From assembly GCF_001660815.1 (NCBI RefSeq), contig NZ_LYMI01000038.1, positions 1 to 37,720 of the forward strand: 37,720 nt of DNA, written 5' to 3'. The first letter of the stretch is position 1. Every line of letters begins with the position of its first letter. The DNA is from Xanthomonas nasturtii (GTDB taxonomy: Bacteria; Pseudomonadota; Gammaproteobacteria; Xanthomonadales; Xanthomonadaceae). A program made the position numbers and the translations under genes. Under the pieces are notes generated by a model. It saw only the letters and a list, made by a program, of their open reading frames with translations. It was not told the DNA's origin and ran no database searches. This document shows, piece after piece, positions 16,355 through 26,207 of the stretch.

Positions 16355-17689
16355 ATGGCACATCATCACGCACCCTCAGGCCCGGTCGGTCCGGCGCCGC
16401 TGCCGCATCAGGTCGTCTATACGACCCTGCATTACGACACCCCGTGGTCGTATGAGAGCTATCTGAAAACCGGTGGCTACGCCGCGCTGCGCAAGATCCT
16501 CGAAGAGAAGATCGCGCCGGCCGACGTCATCGAAATGGTCAAGGCATCGAACCTGCGCGGCCGTGGCGGCGCAGGCTTCCCGACCGGGCTGAAGTGGTCG
16601 TTCATGCCCAAGGGCACGATGCAGAAATACATCCTGTGCAATTCGGACGAATCCGAGCCGGGCACCTGCAAGGACCGCGACATCCTGCGTTACAACCCGC
16701 ATTCGGTGGTGGAGGGCATGGCCATCGCCTGCTACGCCACTGGCTCGACGGTGGGCTACAACTACCTGCGTGGCGAGTTCCACCACGAGCCGTTCGAAAA
16801 CTTCGAGCTGGCACTGGCCGATGCGTACGCCAACGGCTGGCTGGGCAAGAACATTCTCGGCAGCGGCGTGGATATCGATATCTACGGTGCGCTGGGCGCT
16901 GGCGCCTATATCTGCGGCGAAGAAACCGCATTGATGGAATCGCTGGAAGGCAAAAAGGGCCAGCCGCGCTACAAGCCGCCGTTCCCGGCGAACTTCGGCC
17001 TCTACGGCAAGCCGACCACCATCAACAACACCGAGACCTATGCGTCGGTGCCGGCGATCATTCGTAATGGCCCGGAGTGGTTCCTCGGTTTGAGCAAGAC
17101 CAAGAACGGCGGCCCGAAAATTTTCTCGGTCTCCGGTTGCGTGCAGAAGGGCGGCAATTTCGAAGTGCCGCTCGGCACCACCTTCGACGAATTGCTGGAA
17201 ATGGCCGGTGGCCTGCGTCCGGGTCGCAAGCTCAAGGGCGTGGTGCCCGGCGGCGTGTCGATGCCGGTATTGAAGGCCGACCAGGTCGCTGGCCTGCAGA
17301 TGGATTACGACACCCTGCGTGCGCTGGGCACCGGTCTGGGTTCGGGCGCCATCGTGGTACTGGACGACAGCGTCTGCTGCGTGCGTTTCGCGTGCCGCAT
17401 CTCGCAGTTCTTCCACAAGGAATCCTGCGGCCAGTGCACCCCGTGCCGCGAGGGCACCGGCTGGATGCACCGCGTGCTGGAGCGCATCGTTGCCGGCAAG
17501 GCCACGATGGAAGACCTGCACCAGCTGCGCACGGTTGCCGGCCAGATCGAAGGGCACACCATCTGTGCGTTCGGTGAAGCGGCGGCATGGCCGATTCAGG
17601 GCTTCCTGCGCCAGTTCTGGGACGAGTTCGAGTACTACATCGTCAACGGTCGTTCGATCGTCGATACGCAAGTCGGAGTGGCTGCATGA
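16355..17689 (+). CDS. nuoF: NADH-quinone oxidoreductase subunit F
   Basis: NuoF oxidises NADH: it binds NADH, FMN and the [4Fe-4S] cluster N3. The 444-residue protein contains the FMN/NADH glycine-rich motif [15 protein letters not shown] and the second motif [19 protein letters not shown]. The N3 ligands are Cys358, Cys361 and Cys364 in [11 protein letters not shown] and Cys404 in [14 protein letters not shown] short His-containing N-terminal extension (MAHHHAPSG) is not conserved in the family. The stop overlaps the nuoG start by ATGA. Confidence 0.97.
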   Translation: MAHHHAPSGPVGPAPLPHQVVYTTLHYDTPWSYESYLKTGGYAALRKILEEKIAPADVIEMVKASNLRGRGGAGFPTGLKWSFMPKGTMQKYILCNSDESEPGTCKDRDILRYNPHSVVEGMAIACYATGSTVGYNYLRGEFHHEPFENFELALADAYANGWLGKNILGSGVDIDIYGALGAGAYICGEETALMESLEGKKGQPRYKPPFPANFGLYGKPTTINNTETYASVPAIIRNGPEWFLGLSKTKNGGPKIFSVSGCVQKGGNFEVPLGTTFDELLEMAGGLRPGRKLKGVVPGGVSMPVLKADQVAGLQMDYDTLRALGTGLGSGAIVVLDDSVCCVRFACRISQFFHKESCGQCTPCREGTGWMHRVLERIVAGKATMEDLHQLRTVAGQIEGHTICAFGEAAAWPIQGFLRQFWDEFEYYIVNGRSIVDTQVGVAA

Positions 17690-19920
17690 GCGCCCAACCA
17701 GTGAACCCGAACGTCCCACCGGACCATGTCACCGTCGAGATCGACGGGCAGTCACTGGTGGTGCCGAAGGGCTCGATGATCATCCAGGCGGCCGATAAGG
17801 CCGGCATCCCGATCCCGCGCTTCTGCTACCACGAGAAGCTGCCGATCGCGGCCAACTGCCGCATGTGCCTGGTCGATGTCGAGAAATCACCCAAGCCGTC
17901 GCCTGCCTGCGCCACGCCGGTGATGGATGGCATGAAGGTCACCACGCGTAGCGAAAAGGCGCTGAAGTACCAGCGCAGCGTGATGGAATTCCTGCTGATC
18001 AACCACCCGCTGGACTGCCCGATCTGCGATCAGGGCGGCGAGTGCGAGCTGCAGGACGTTTCGCTCGGCTACGGCCGTTCGGTGAGCCGCTTCAACGAGC
18101 GCAAGCGCGTGGTGCCGGACGAAGACATCGGCCCGCTGGTCGCTACCGAAATGACCCGCTGCATCCAGTGCACCCGCTGTGTGCGTTTCACCGCAGACAT
18201 CGCCGGCACCTACGAGCTGGGCGGCATGTATCGCGGCGAAAATCTGCAGATCGGCACCTACGACGGCAAGCCGCTGACCACCGAAATTTCCGGCAACGTC
18301 ATCGACGTCTGCCCGGTCGGTGCGCTGACCAACAAGGTGTTCCAGTTCCGTGCGCGTCCGTGGGAATTGATGGCACGCGAATCGCTCGGTTATCACGATG
18401 CGATGGGCTCGAACCTGTTCCTGCATGTGCGTCGCGGCGAAGTGCTGCGCACCGTGCCGCGCGAGAACGAGGCAGTCAACGAATGCTGGCTGTCCGATCG
18501 CGACCGTTATTCGCATCAGGGTCTGTACGCCGAAGACCGTGCGATCAAGCCGCTGAAGAAGGTCAACGGTGAATGGACCGAGGTGAGCTGGACCGAGGGT
18601 CTGGCTGCCGCCACGCAGATCCTACGTGACAACGCCGGCGATCAGCTCGGCGTGCTGGTGCACCCGTCCACCTCCAACGAGGAGGGTGCATTGCTCGCGC
18701 GTCTGGCCGAAGGGCTGGGCAGCGGCAATCTGGACCACCGTCTGCTCAATCGCGATTTCTCCGACGCTGCGGTGGCCGAAGCATTCGCCACGCCGCTGGC
18801 CGAGATCGAACAAGCCGACGTGGTCGTGTTGTTCGGCACCAACGTGCGTCACGAGCTGCCGTTGCTGCATGCACGTCTGCGCAAGGCGCACATCCAGAAC
18901 CGCACCCAGATTCACTCGGTCAACCCGGTCGATTTCGATTTCGCCTTCACCCAGGCCAGTCGGGCCGTGGTGGCGCCGTCGCAGTTGGCTGGCGCCCTGG
19001 ACGACGTCACGCTGCACGATGCGGTCAAGGCGGCAAGCCGCGCTGTGATCGTGGTCGGTGCGCTGGTCGAAAATCATCCGCAGGCTGCCGCACTGCGTGC
19101 AGCTGCACGCGCTTTTGCCGCCGCAACCGGGGCATCGCTGTGCCGCATCCCGCAGGGCGCCAACGCTGTCGGTCTGGTCTCGCAGGGCGTGCTGCCCGCT
19201 GCGCGCGACGTGGCTGAAATGTTCGCTCAGCCGCGTCAGGCCTATGTGCTGTATGGCATCGAGCCGGGCCTGGACTTTGCCGATGCGGCCGCTGCACGCA
19301 GCGCGCTGGCCGGTGCCAAGGTCGTTGCCTTCAGCCAGTTCGCTTGTGCCTCGACGCGCGATGTGGCCGATGTGATCCTGCCGATCGGCGCGTTGCCGGA
19401 AATCGATGCATCGCTGACCAATCTCGACGGTCGCGTGCAAACCGCACGTGCTGCAGGCCGATTGCCGGTCGAAGCACGGGAAGGCTGGCGCGTGCTGCGT
19501 GCACTTGGTGGCGAGCTGGGCCTGCAGGGTTTCGAGTTCATCGATCTGGTCGGCCTGCGCGCCGGCATGCAGAACCGCAATGTGACCCCGACGGCGTCGG
19601 CGCAACCAACGGCCGCCAGCAACGGGTTGGAAGTCGCTGCGATTGCAGCGATCTACCGCACCGATGCAGTCGTCCGTCGCGCGGCTGCGCTGCAATCGCA
19701 CCCGCTCAACCGTGCGCCGTGCGTAACGCTGCATCCGGAGCAGGCTGCGCAGTTGCAGGTCCAGGCAGGTCAGATGGTCAAGGTCGGTACCGATGCCGGT
19801 AAGGCAACGCTGCCGGTGGTGCTGGACAAGCGCGTCGCACCGGGCACGGTGTGGATCGAATCCGGCCATGGCGCAACCGCGCCGCTCGGTGCCGGTCGTG
19901 TAACGGTGGTGGCTGCATGA
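17686..19920 (+). CDS. nuoG: NADH-quinone oxidoreductase subunit G
   Basis: NuoG is the largest peripheral-arm subunit and carries several iron-sulfur clusters of the electron chain. The 744-residue protein begins with a ferredoxin-like domain ([20 protein letters not shown] and ACATPV, cluster N1b). Next is the His/Cys motif [18 protein letters not shown] (cluster N5), then the pair [10 protein letters not shown] and CPVGAL (cluster N4). A molybdopterin-oxidoreductase-like C-terminal domain follows without an obvious cofactor site. The start at 17686 is fixed by the ATGA overlap with nuoF and by [20 protein letters not shown]. The stop overlaps nuoH by ATGA. Confidence 0.96.
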   Translation: MSAQPVNPNVPPDHVTVEIDGQSLVVPKGSMIIQAADKAGIPIPRFCYHEKLPIAANCRMCLVDVEKSPKPSPACATPVMDGMKVTTRSEKALKYQRSVMEFLLINHPLDCPICDQGGECELQDVSLGYGRSVSRFNERKRVVPDEDIGPLVATEMTRCIQCTRCVRFTADIAGTYELGGMYRGENLQIGTYDGKPLTTEISGNVIDVCPVGALTNKVFQFRARPWELMARESLGYHDAMGSNLFLHVRRGEVLRTVPRENEAVNECWLSDRDRYSHQGLYAEDRAIKPLKKVNGEWTEVSWTEGLAAATQILRDNAGDQLGVLVHPSTSNEEGALLARLAEGLGSGNLDHRLLNRDFSDAAVAEAFATPLAEIEQADVVVLFGTNVRHELPLLHARLRKAHIQNRTQIHSVNPVDFDFAFTQASRAVVAPSQLAGALDDVTLHDAVKAASRAVIVVGALVENHPQAAALRAAARAFAAATGASLCRIPQGANAVGLVSQGVLPAARDVAEMFAQPRQAYVLYGIEPGLDFADAAAARSALAGAKVVAFSQFACASTRDVADVILPIGALPEIDASLTNLDGRVQTARAAGRLPVEAREGWRVLRALGGELGLQGFEFIDLVGLRAGMQNRNVTPTASAQPTAASNGLEVAAIAAIYRTDAVVRRAAALQSHPLNRAPCVTLHPEQAAQLQVQAGQMVKVGTDAGKATLPVVLDKRVAPGTVWIESGHGATAPLGAGRVTVVAA

Positions 19921-21008
19921 ACGAATTGCTGTTGAACCTGGTCGACCCTTTGCACCAGTGGTTTCTGGGGCTGGGCGATGGCGGCGTGGTGCTCTGGTCG
20001 GTGTTGAAGATCCTGCTGATCACCGTGCCGGTGATCGTGTCGGTGGCCTTCTACGTCGTCTGGGAGCGCAAGCTGATCGGTTGGATGCACGTGCGCCACG
20101 GGCCGATGTACGTGGGCATGGGCATCTTCCAGGCCTTCGCCGACGTGTTCAAACTCCTGTTCAAGGAGATCGTGCAACCCAGCAGCGCGCACAAGGCGAT
20201 GTTCATCATCGCGCCGTTGCTGACCCTGGCGCCTGCGTTTGCCGCATGGTCGGTGGTGCCGTTCGATGCGAAGCTGGTGTTGTCCAACGCCAACGTCGGT
20301 TTGCTGTATCTGCTGGCGATGACTTCGCTGGGCGTGTACGGCATCATCCTCGCCGGTTGGGCATCCAACTCGAAGTACGCCTTCCTGGGTGCGATGCGCT
20401 CTGCAGCGCAGGTGGTCAGTTACGAAATTGCGATGGGCTTTGCGCTTGTCGGCGTGATGATCGCCTCGGGCAGCGTCAACCTGAGCCAGATCGTGTTCGC
20501 GCAGGCAGGCAGCTCCGGCTTCTTCGACTGGTTCCTGATTCCGCTGTTTCCGTTGTTCATCGTGTACTGGGTGTCCGGCGTCGCCGAAACCAACCGCGCG
20601 CCGTTTGACGTCGTGGAAGGCGAATCGGAAATCGTTGCCGGCCACATGGTCGAATATTCGGGCGGTGCATTCGCGCTGTTCTTCCTGGCCGAATACGCCA
20701 ACATGATCCTGGTCAGCTTCCTGATCTCGATCTTCTTCCTCGGCGGCTGGCTGAGCCCGATCCAGGGCTGGGTCAACGCGGATATATCGCCGTGGATTGA
20801 CTGGTTGTGGACCGGCGGCTGGCCGTGGCTGCTTTTGAAGGTGTTCTTCTTCGCCAGCGCCTACATCTGGTTCCGTGCCAGCTTCCCGCGCTACCGCTAC
20901 GACCAGATCATGCGTCTGGGCTGGAAGGTGTTCATTCCGCTCACGATCGTATGGATCGCAGTGACGGCGTTGATGGTGTTTTACGGCGTGATCCAGAAGG
21001 GCGTGTAA
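19917..21008 (+). CDS. nuoH: NADH-quinone oxidoreductase subunit H
   Basis: NuoH is the membrane subunit that connects the peripheral arm to the proton-pumping arm and lines the quinone channel. The 363-residue protein has about eight to nine hydrophobic segments. Conserved cytoplasmic loops are visible: [29 protein letters not shown], and the acidic stretch [20 protein letters not shown] that is diagnostic for the family. [19 protein letters not shown] lies near the C-terminus. The ATG at 19917 overlaps the nuoG stop. Confidence 0.97.
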   Translation: MNELLLNLVDPLHQWFLGLGDGGVVLWSVLKILLITVPVIVSVAFYVVWERKLIGWMHVRHGPMYVGMGIFQAFADVFKLLFKEIVQPSSAHKAMFIIAPLLTLAPAFAAWSVVPFDAKLVLSNANVGLLYLLAMTSLGVYGIILAGWASNSKYAFLGAMRSAAQVVSYEIAMGFALVGVMIASGSVNLSQIVFAQAGSSGFFDWFLIPLFPLFIVYWVSGVAETNRAPFDVVEGESEIVAGHMVEYSGGAFALFFLAEYANMILVSFLISIFFLGGWLSPIQGWVNADISPWIDWLWTGGWPWLLLKVFFFASAYIWFRASFPRYRYDQIMRLGWKVFIPLTIVWIAVTALMVFYGVIQKGV

Positions 21009-21011
21009 TTG

Positions 21012-21500
21012 ATGAACAAGATCACCCATTACTTCAAGAGCCTGTTGCTGCTCGAACTGCTTGGCGGCTTGTGGCTGACGTTGAAATACACGTTCAAGCC
21101 CAAGTACACCGTGCTGTATCCGATGGAGAAATTCCCACAGTCGCCACGGTTCCGTGGCCTGCACGCGCTGCGCCGCTATCCCAATGGGGAAGAGCGTTGC
21201 ATCGCCTGCAAGCTGTGCGAGGCAGTGTGCCCGGCGCTGGCGATTACCATCGACTCGGCCAAGCGCGAAGATGGCTCACGCCGCACCACGCGCTACGATA
21301 TCGACCTGTTCAAGTGCATCTTCTGCGGCTTCTGCGAGGAAAGCTGCCCGGTGGACTCGATCGTCGAAACGCACATCCTCGAGTATCACTTCGAGAAGCG
21401 TGGCGAGAACATTGTCAACAAGCCGCAGCTGCTGGCGATCGGAGACCGGTTCGAAACCGAGATCGCCGAGCGTCGCGCTGCCGATGCCGCCTTCCGTTGA
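21012..21500 (+). CDS. nuoI: NADH-quinone oxidoreductase subunit I
   Basis: NuoI is a ferredoxin-like subunit with clusters N6a and N6b, which pass electrons to NuoB. The 162-residue protein contains both CX2CX2CX3C motifs: Cys63, 66, 69, 73 in [12 protein letters not shown] and Cys102, 105, 108, 112 in [12 protein letters not shown]. The preceding TTG at 21009 could be the true start, adding one residue; I use the adjacent ATG at 21012. The gene lies three bases after nuoH and seven before nuoJ. Confidence 0.96.
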   Translation: MNKITHYFKSLLLLELLGGLWLTLKYTFKPKYTVLYPMEKFPQSPRFRGLHALRRYPNGEERCIACKLCEAVCPALAITIDSAKREDGSRRTTRYDIDLFKCIFCGFCEESCPVDSIVETHILEYHFEKRGENIVNKPQLLAIGDRFETEIAERRAADAAFR

Positions 21501-21507
21501 GGTCATG

Positions 21508-22167
21508 ATGGACTGGGTCACTATTGCTTTTTACGCCTTCTCCGCCGTCGCGGTCGTGTCCGCCGGTGCGGTGATCAGCGTGCGTAACCCGGTATATGCC
21601 GTGTTGTGCCTGATCCTCACTTTCTTCTCGATGGCATGCATCTGGTTGCTGGTTGGTGCCGAATTCCTCGGCGTCACGCTGGTGCTGGTCTATGTCGGCG
21701 CAGTGATGGTGCTGTTCCTGTTCGTGGTGATGATGCTGGACATCGACACCAGCCGCCTGCGCGAGGGTTGGGTCAAGTACATGCCGCTCGGAGTGATCGT
21801 GGCGGTCGCCATGCTGGCGCAGATGGTCACCTTGATCGGCGTCAAGTCGCGCAGCGCAACGCCGTTCCCGGCTGACAACGCAGCGGCGCAAGCCGCCGAC
21901 AGTTCGAACCTGACCTGGCTGGCCAAGAGCCTGTACACCGAGTTCCTGCTGCCGTTCGAATTTGCCGCGGTGATCCTGACTGTGGCCGTGGTGGCTGCGG
22001 TGATGCTGACCTTGCGCAAGCGCACCGGCATCAAGCTGCAGAATGCCGGCGAGCAGTCGCGCGTGAAGGCGGGCGACCGTCTGCGCATGGTCAAAATGGC
22101 GGTTGAAAAGCCGGTACAGGTTGCGCCGAAGCGCGATGCGGCCGACGGACAGGAGGCGAAGTCTTGA
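21508..22167 (+). CDS. nuoJ: NADH-quinone oxidoreductase subunit J
   Basis: NuoJ is a small membrane subunit next to NuoA and NuoK. The 219-residue protein has five hydrophobic segments and the conserved third-helix region [21 protein letters not shown], which contains the pi-bulge sequence of the family. Two ATGs are adjacent (21505 and 21508); the GAGG at about 21499-21502 is better spaced for 21508. A Lys/Arg-rich C-terminal tail (about residues 175-219) is less conserved. The stop overlaps nuoK by TTGA. Confidence 0.95.
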
Positions 22168-22469
22168 TTACCTTGGGCCACCTGCTTGGACTGGGTGCGG
22201 TGCTGTTCTGCATCTCCCTGGCCGGCATCTTCCTCAACCGCAAGAACGTCATCGTGTTGCTGATGTCGATCGAGTTGATGCTGCTGTCGGTCAACGTCAA
22301 CTTCATCGCGTTCTCGCGCGAGCTCGGCGACACCGCCGGTCAGTTGTTCGTGTTCTTCATTCTGACGGTTGCCGCTGCGGAGGCTGCAATCGGCCTCGCG
22401 ATCCTGGTGACTCTGTTCCGCACGCGCCGCACGATCAATGTGGCCGAAGTCGATACGTTGAAGGGCTGA
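22164..22469 (+). CDS. nuoK: NADH-quinone oxidoreductase subunit K
   Basis: NuoK is a three-helix membrane subunit with two conserved buried glutamates used in proton translocation. The 101-residue protein shows [18 protein letters not shown] with the first glutamate and [17 protein letters not shown] with the second. It starts with TTG inside a four-base overlap with nuoJ (22164-22167). A strong AGGAGG lies eight bases upstream, which supports this unusual start codon. Confidence 0.96.
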
Positions 22470-22476
22470 CCTGTAG

Positions 22477-24651
22477 ATGGAAATCACTCTCTCCAAGAGT
22501 CTGCTGATCGCTGTGGTGCTTGCACCGCTGGTCGGCAGCATCATCGCCGGCCTGTTCGGGCGCCAGGTGGGCCGCAAGGGCGCACAGTACGTCACCATCC
22601 TCGGTGTGGCGGTCAGCTGCGTGTTGTCGTGCCTGACGCTGTATCAGCTGGTGGAGCAGGGCGCCAGCCCGTTCAACCAGAATCTCTACACCTTCTTCGA
22701 TGTCGGTAATTATTCGGCGCATGTCGGCTTCATGGTCGACCGCCTGACCGCGATGATGATGGTGGTGGTGACCTTCGTGTCGCTGCTGGTGCACATCTAC
22801 ACCATCGGCTACATGGAAGAAGATCCGGGCTACCAGCGCTTCTTCAGCTACATCTCGCTGTTTACCTTCTCCATGCTCACGCTGGTGATGAGCAACAACT
22901 TCCTGCAGCTGTTCTTCGGCTGGGAAGCGGTGGGCTTGGTGTCTTACCTGCTGATCGGTTTCTGGTTCAAGCGCCCGACCGCGGTGTTCGCCAACATGAA
23001 GGCGTTCCTGGTCAACCGCGTCGGCGACTTCGGCTTCATCCTGGGCATTGCTGGCGTGTTGCTGTGGTTCGGCTCGCTGGATTACTCCACCGTGTTCGCC
23101 AACGCGACCACCATGGCCAATGCCAAGGTGCAGCTGTTCGCCGGCCACGAATGGAGCGTGATGACGCTGATCTGCATCTGCCTGTTCATTGGCGCGATGG
23201 GCAAGTCGGCGCAGGTGCCGTTGCACGTGTGGCTGCCGGACTCGATGGAAGGACCGACGCCAATCTCGGCGCTGATCCATGCTGCGACGATGGTGACTGC
23301 CGGCATCTTCATGGTCGCGCGCATGTCCCCGCTGTTCGAGCTGTCGGAAACCGCGTTGAACTTCATCCTGTTCATCGGTGCGACCACGGCCTTCTTCACC
23401 GGCCTGATCGGCATCGTGCAGAACGACATCAAGCGTGTGGTTGCGTATTCCACGCTGTCGCAGCTGGGCTACATGACCGTTGCACTGGGCGTGTCGGCAT
23501 ATTCGGCGGCGGTGTTCCATCTGATGACGCACGCCTTCTTCAAGGCGCTGCTGTTCCTGGCTGCCGGCTCGGTCATCATCGGCATGCACCATGAGCAGGA
23601 CATGCGCAAGATGGGAGGCCTGCGCAAGTACATGAAGGTGACGTACTGGACCAGCGTGATCGGCACCCTGGCGCTGGTGGGTACGCCGTTCTTCTCCGGC
23701 TTCTACTCCAAGGACACCATCATCGAGGCAGCCGCACACCATGCGCACGAATCGCATAGCTGGATCGCGACGTATGGCTACTGGGCAGTGCTGGGCGGCG
23801 TGCTGGTCACCAGCTTCTACAGCTTCCGCCTGCTGTTCCTGACCTTCCACGGCAAGGAGCGTTTCCGCGATGCCCATGCGCACGACACGCATGCACATCA
23901 CGACAGCGCGCACACCGATGCCGAAGCGCAGGTCCACGCGCACGACAGCCATGCGCACGACGTACATGCACACGATACGCACGGCCACGACGACCACGGC
24001 CATGGTCATCACGGTGCCCACGAACCGCACGAATCGAAGTGGGTGGTGACGCTGCCATTGATCCTGTTGGCGATTCCGTCGGTGGCGATCGGCTTCTTCA
24101 CCATTGGTCCGATGCTGTTCGGCACCGATTGGCAGGGTCACCATGCGGCGCACGCGCTCAAGGGCCAGGCCGTCTCGTTCTTCACCGGCATCGTCGACTT
24201 CTACGACCCGGCACGCGACACCGTCGGTGCGCTGGCTGAAGAATTCCACGGTCCGGTTGCGTTCGCGTTGCACGGCATGACCGCTGCACCTTTCTTCCTG
24301 ACGGTCGCAGGTTTGCTGCTGGCCGCGCTGTTCTACCTGTGGAAGCCCGACCTGGCCACCAAATCGCGCAAGGCATTCGCGCCGATCGTGTGGTTGCTGG
24401 AAAACAAATACGGCTTCGACAAGCTGTGGATCAATGGCTTCGCCGGTGGTGGCGTTGTCCTTGGCAAGGCGTCACGTGCAATCGACACCCATGTGGTCGA
24501 CGGCGTGGTCGTCAATGGTTCTGCCCGACTGATCGACCTGGCTGCAAATCTGCTGCGTCGCACGCAATCCGGTTTCCTCTATCACTACGCCTTCGCAATG
24601 ATCATCGGTTTGATCGCCTTGTTGGCGGTACTGATGCATTTCTGGCGTTGA
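22477..24651 (+). CDS. nuoL: NADH-quinone oxidoreductase subunit L, with histidine-rich insertion
   Basis: NuoL is the distal antiporter-like proton-pumping subunit, with the long lateral helix at its C-terminus. The 724-residue protein carries the conserved LFFGWEAVGLVSYLLIGFW, the GKSAQVPLHVWLPDSMEGPT segment and LIHAATMVTAGI. At residues 464-520 it has a loop made largely of His, Asp and Ala repeats (about 20 histidines, for example HAHDSHAHDVHAHDTHGH) that is not part of the core fold. This makes the protein longer than typical NuoL (about 610-620). The loop could bind metal ions; its function is unknown. It starts seven bases after nuoK. Confidence 0.96.
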   Translation: MEITLSKSLLIAVVLAPLVGSIIAGLFGRQVGRKGAQYVTILGVAVSCVLSCLTLYQLVEQGASPFNQNLYTFFDVGNYSAHVGFMVDRLTAMMMVVVTFVSLLVHIYTIGYMEEDPGYQRFFSYISLFTFSMLTLVMSNNFLQLFFGWEAVGLVSYLLIGFWFKRPTAVFANMKAFLVNRVGDFGFILGIAGVLLWFGSLDYSTVFANATTMANAKVQLFAGHEWSVMTLICICLFIGAMGKSAQVPLHVWLPDSMEGPTPISALIHAATMVTAGIFMVARMSPLFELSETALNFILFIGATTAFFTGLIGIVQNDIKRVVAYSTLSQLGYMTVALGVSAYSAAVFHLMTHAFFKALLFLAAGSVIIGMHHEQDMRKMGGLRKYMKVTYWTSVIGTLALVGTPFFSGFYSKDTIIEAAAHHAHESHSWIATYGYWAVLGGVLVTSFYSFRLLFLTFHGKERFRDAHAHDTHAHHDSAHTDAEAQVHAHDSHAHDVHAHDTHGHDDHGHGHHGAHEPHESKWVVTLPLILLAIPSVAIGFFTIGPMLFGTDWQGHHAAHALKGQAVSFFTGIVDFYDPARDTVGALAEEFHGPVAFALHGMTAAPFFLTVAGLLLAALFYLWKPDLATKSRKAFAPIVWLLENKYGFDKLWINGFAGGGVVLGKASRAIDTHVVDGVVVNGSARLIDLAANLLRRTQSGFLYHYAFAMIIGLIALLAVLMHFWR

Positions 24652-24671
24652 CCTGTACGGAATAAGAAAAC

Positions 24672-26174
24672 GTGTCGAACTGGCCTTTACTGTCTATCTT
24701 GATCTGGCTGCCGATTATCGGCGGCGCCCTGATCCTTGCGTTACGCAACGCCGAAACCGCCCGGTGGGCATCGTTGGCGGTGGCGGTGGCGACCTTTGCG
24801 CTGAGTCTGCCGCTGCTGGGCTACGACACCGCCAATGACGCCCTGCAGTTCATCGAACTGCACGCATGGATCCCGGCCTACAACATCGGCTACAACCTGG
24901 GCGTGGATGGCATTGCGGTCGCGTTGATCGTGCTGACCACGCTGGTGACGGTGCTCGCCCTGATCGGTGCCTGGCGCTCGATCGACAAGCGCGTCAATCA
25001 ATACGTCGCCGCCTTCCTGATTCTGGAAGGCGTCACGGTCGGCATCTTTGCCGCCACCGACGCGATGTTGTTCTACGTGTTCTTCGAAGCCATGCTGATC
25101 CCGATGTTCCTGATCATCGGTGTCTGGGGCGGCCCGCGGCGCATCTACGCGGCGATGAAGTTCTTCCTGTACACCTTCCTCGGCTCGGTGCTGATGCTGG
25201 TCGGCCTGGTGTATCTGTATCTGAAGGGTGGCAGCTTCCAGCTGGCAGACCTGTATGCGCTGCAGCTCACCGCAAAGGAACAGACCTGGATCTTCTTCGC
25301 GTTCCTGATCGCGTTTGCGGTCAAGGTGCCGATGTTCCCGGTGCACACCTGGTTGCCGGATGCCCACGTCGAGGCGCCGACCGCCGGTTCGGTGATCCTG
25401 GCGGCGATCGCGCTGAAGATCGGCGGCTACGGTTTCCTGCGTTTCAATCTGCCGATCGTGCCGGACGCCAGCCACGAGTTCGCCTGGCTGGTCATCGCGC
25501 TGTCGCTGATCGCGGTGGTCTATGTCGGCCTGGTGGCGCTGGTGCAGGAAGACATGAAGAAGCTGGTGGCGTATTCGTCCATCGCGCACATGGGCTTCGT
25601 CACGCTCGGTACGTTCATCGCCTTCACCCTGGTGCGCGAGTACGGCAGCACCGACGCTGCGCGCCTCGGCCTGCAGGGTGCGATGGTGCAGATGATTTCG
25701 CACGGCTTCGTGTCCGGTGCGATGTTCTCCTGCATCGGCGTGCTCTACGACCGCATGCACACCCGTCGCATCGCCGACTACGGCGGCGTGGTAAACGTGA
25801 TGCCGTGGTTCGCCACCTTCGCCATGCTGTTCTTCATGGCCAATGCCGGCCTGCCTGGCACCAGCGGCTTCGTTGGCGAATTCATGGTGATCCTGGCCAG
25901 CTTCCAGAAGCATCCCTTGGTTGCCTTCGCTGCGGCGACCACGCTGGTGATCACCGCCGCTTACACGCTGTGGCTCTACAAGCGCGTGTTCTTCGGTGAA
26001 GTGGCCAACGCACACGTGGCCGAGCTGAAGGACATCAATGGCCGTGAAGCATTCGTCCTGGGGGTGTTCGCTGCCGGCGTGCTGGCCCTGGGCCTGTATC
26101 CGAAGCCGCTGACCGATCTGATGGAACCATCGATCGCCAAGCTGGCTACCCAGATTGCCGCGACCAAGCTTTGA
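24672..26174 (+). CDS. nuoM: NADH-quinone oxidoreductase subunit M
   Basis: NuoM is the second antiporter-like proton-pumping subunit of the membrane arm. The 500-residue protein has about 14 hydrophobic segments. It shows the conserved acidic FFEAMLIPMFLIIGVWGG region, KVPMFPVHTWLPDAHVEAPT, and KLVAYSSIAHMGFV. It starts with GTG (read MSNWPLLSILIWLP) with a weak purine-rich site upstream, 20 bases after nuoL. Sequence and length are normal. Confidence 0.97.
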   Translation: MSNWPLLSILIWLPIIGGALILALRNAETARWASLAVAVATFALSLPLLGYDTANDALQFIELHAWIPAYNIGYNLGVDGIAVALIVLTTLVTVLALIGAWRSIDKRVNQYVAAFLILEGVTVGIFAATDAMLFYVFFEAMLIPMFLIIGVWGGPRRIYAAMKFFLYTFLGSVLMLVGLVYLYLKGGSFQLADLYALQLTAKEQTWIFFAFLIAFAVKVPMFPVHTWLPDAHVEAPTAGSVILAAIALKIGGYGFLRFNLPIVPDASHEFAWLVIALSLIAVVYVGLVALVQEDMKKLVAYSSIAHMGFVTLGTFIAFTLVREYGSTDAARLGLQGAMVQMISHGFVSGAMFSCIGVLYDRMHTRRIADYGGVVNVMPWFATFAMLFFMANAGLPGTSGFVGEFMVILASFQKHPLVAFAAATTLVITAAYTLWLYKRVFFGEVANAHVAELKDINGREAFVLGVFAAGVLALGLYPKPLTDLMEPSIAKLATQIAATKL

Positions 26175-26207
26175 CCGCTTGCCGTACGTTTTGATTTTCA
26201 GGATTTG

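Noticed and set aside
23869..24036. Short repeats in nuoL considered as a CRISPR or tandem repeat locus
   Set aside because: The repeats encode an in-frame histidine-rich loop; there are no regular spacers or cas genes anywhere in the window.
22435..24273. 612-residue minus-strand frame opposite nuoL
   Set aside because: His/Arg/Gln-rich shadow of the nuoL codons, with no family features.
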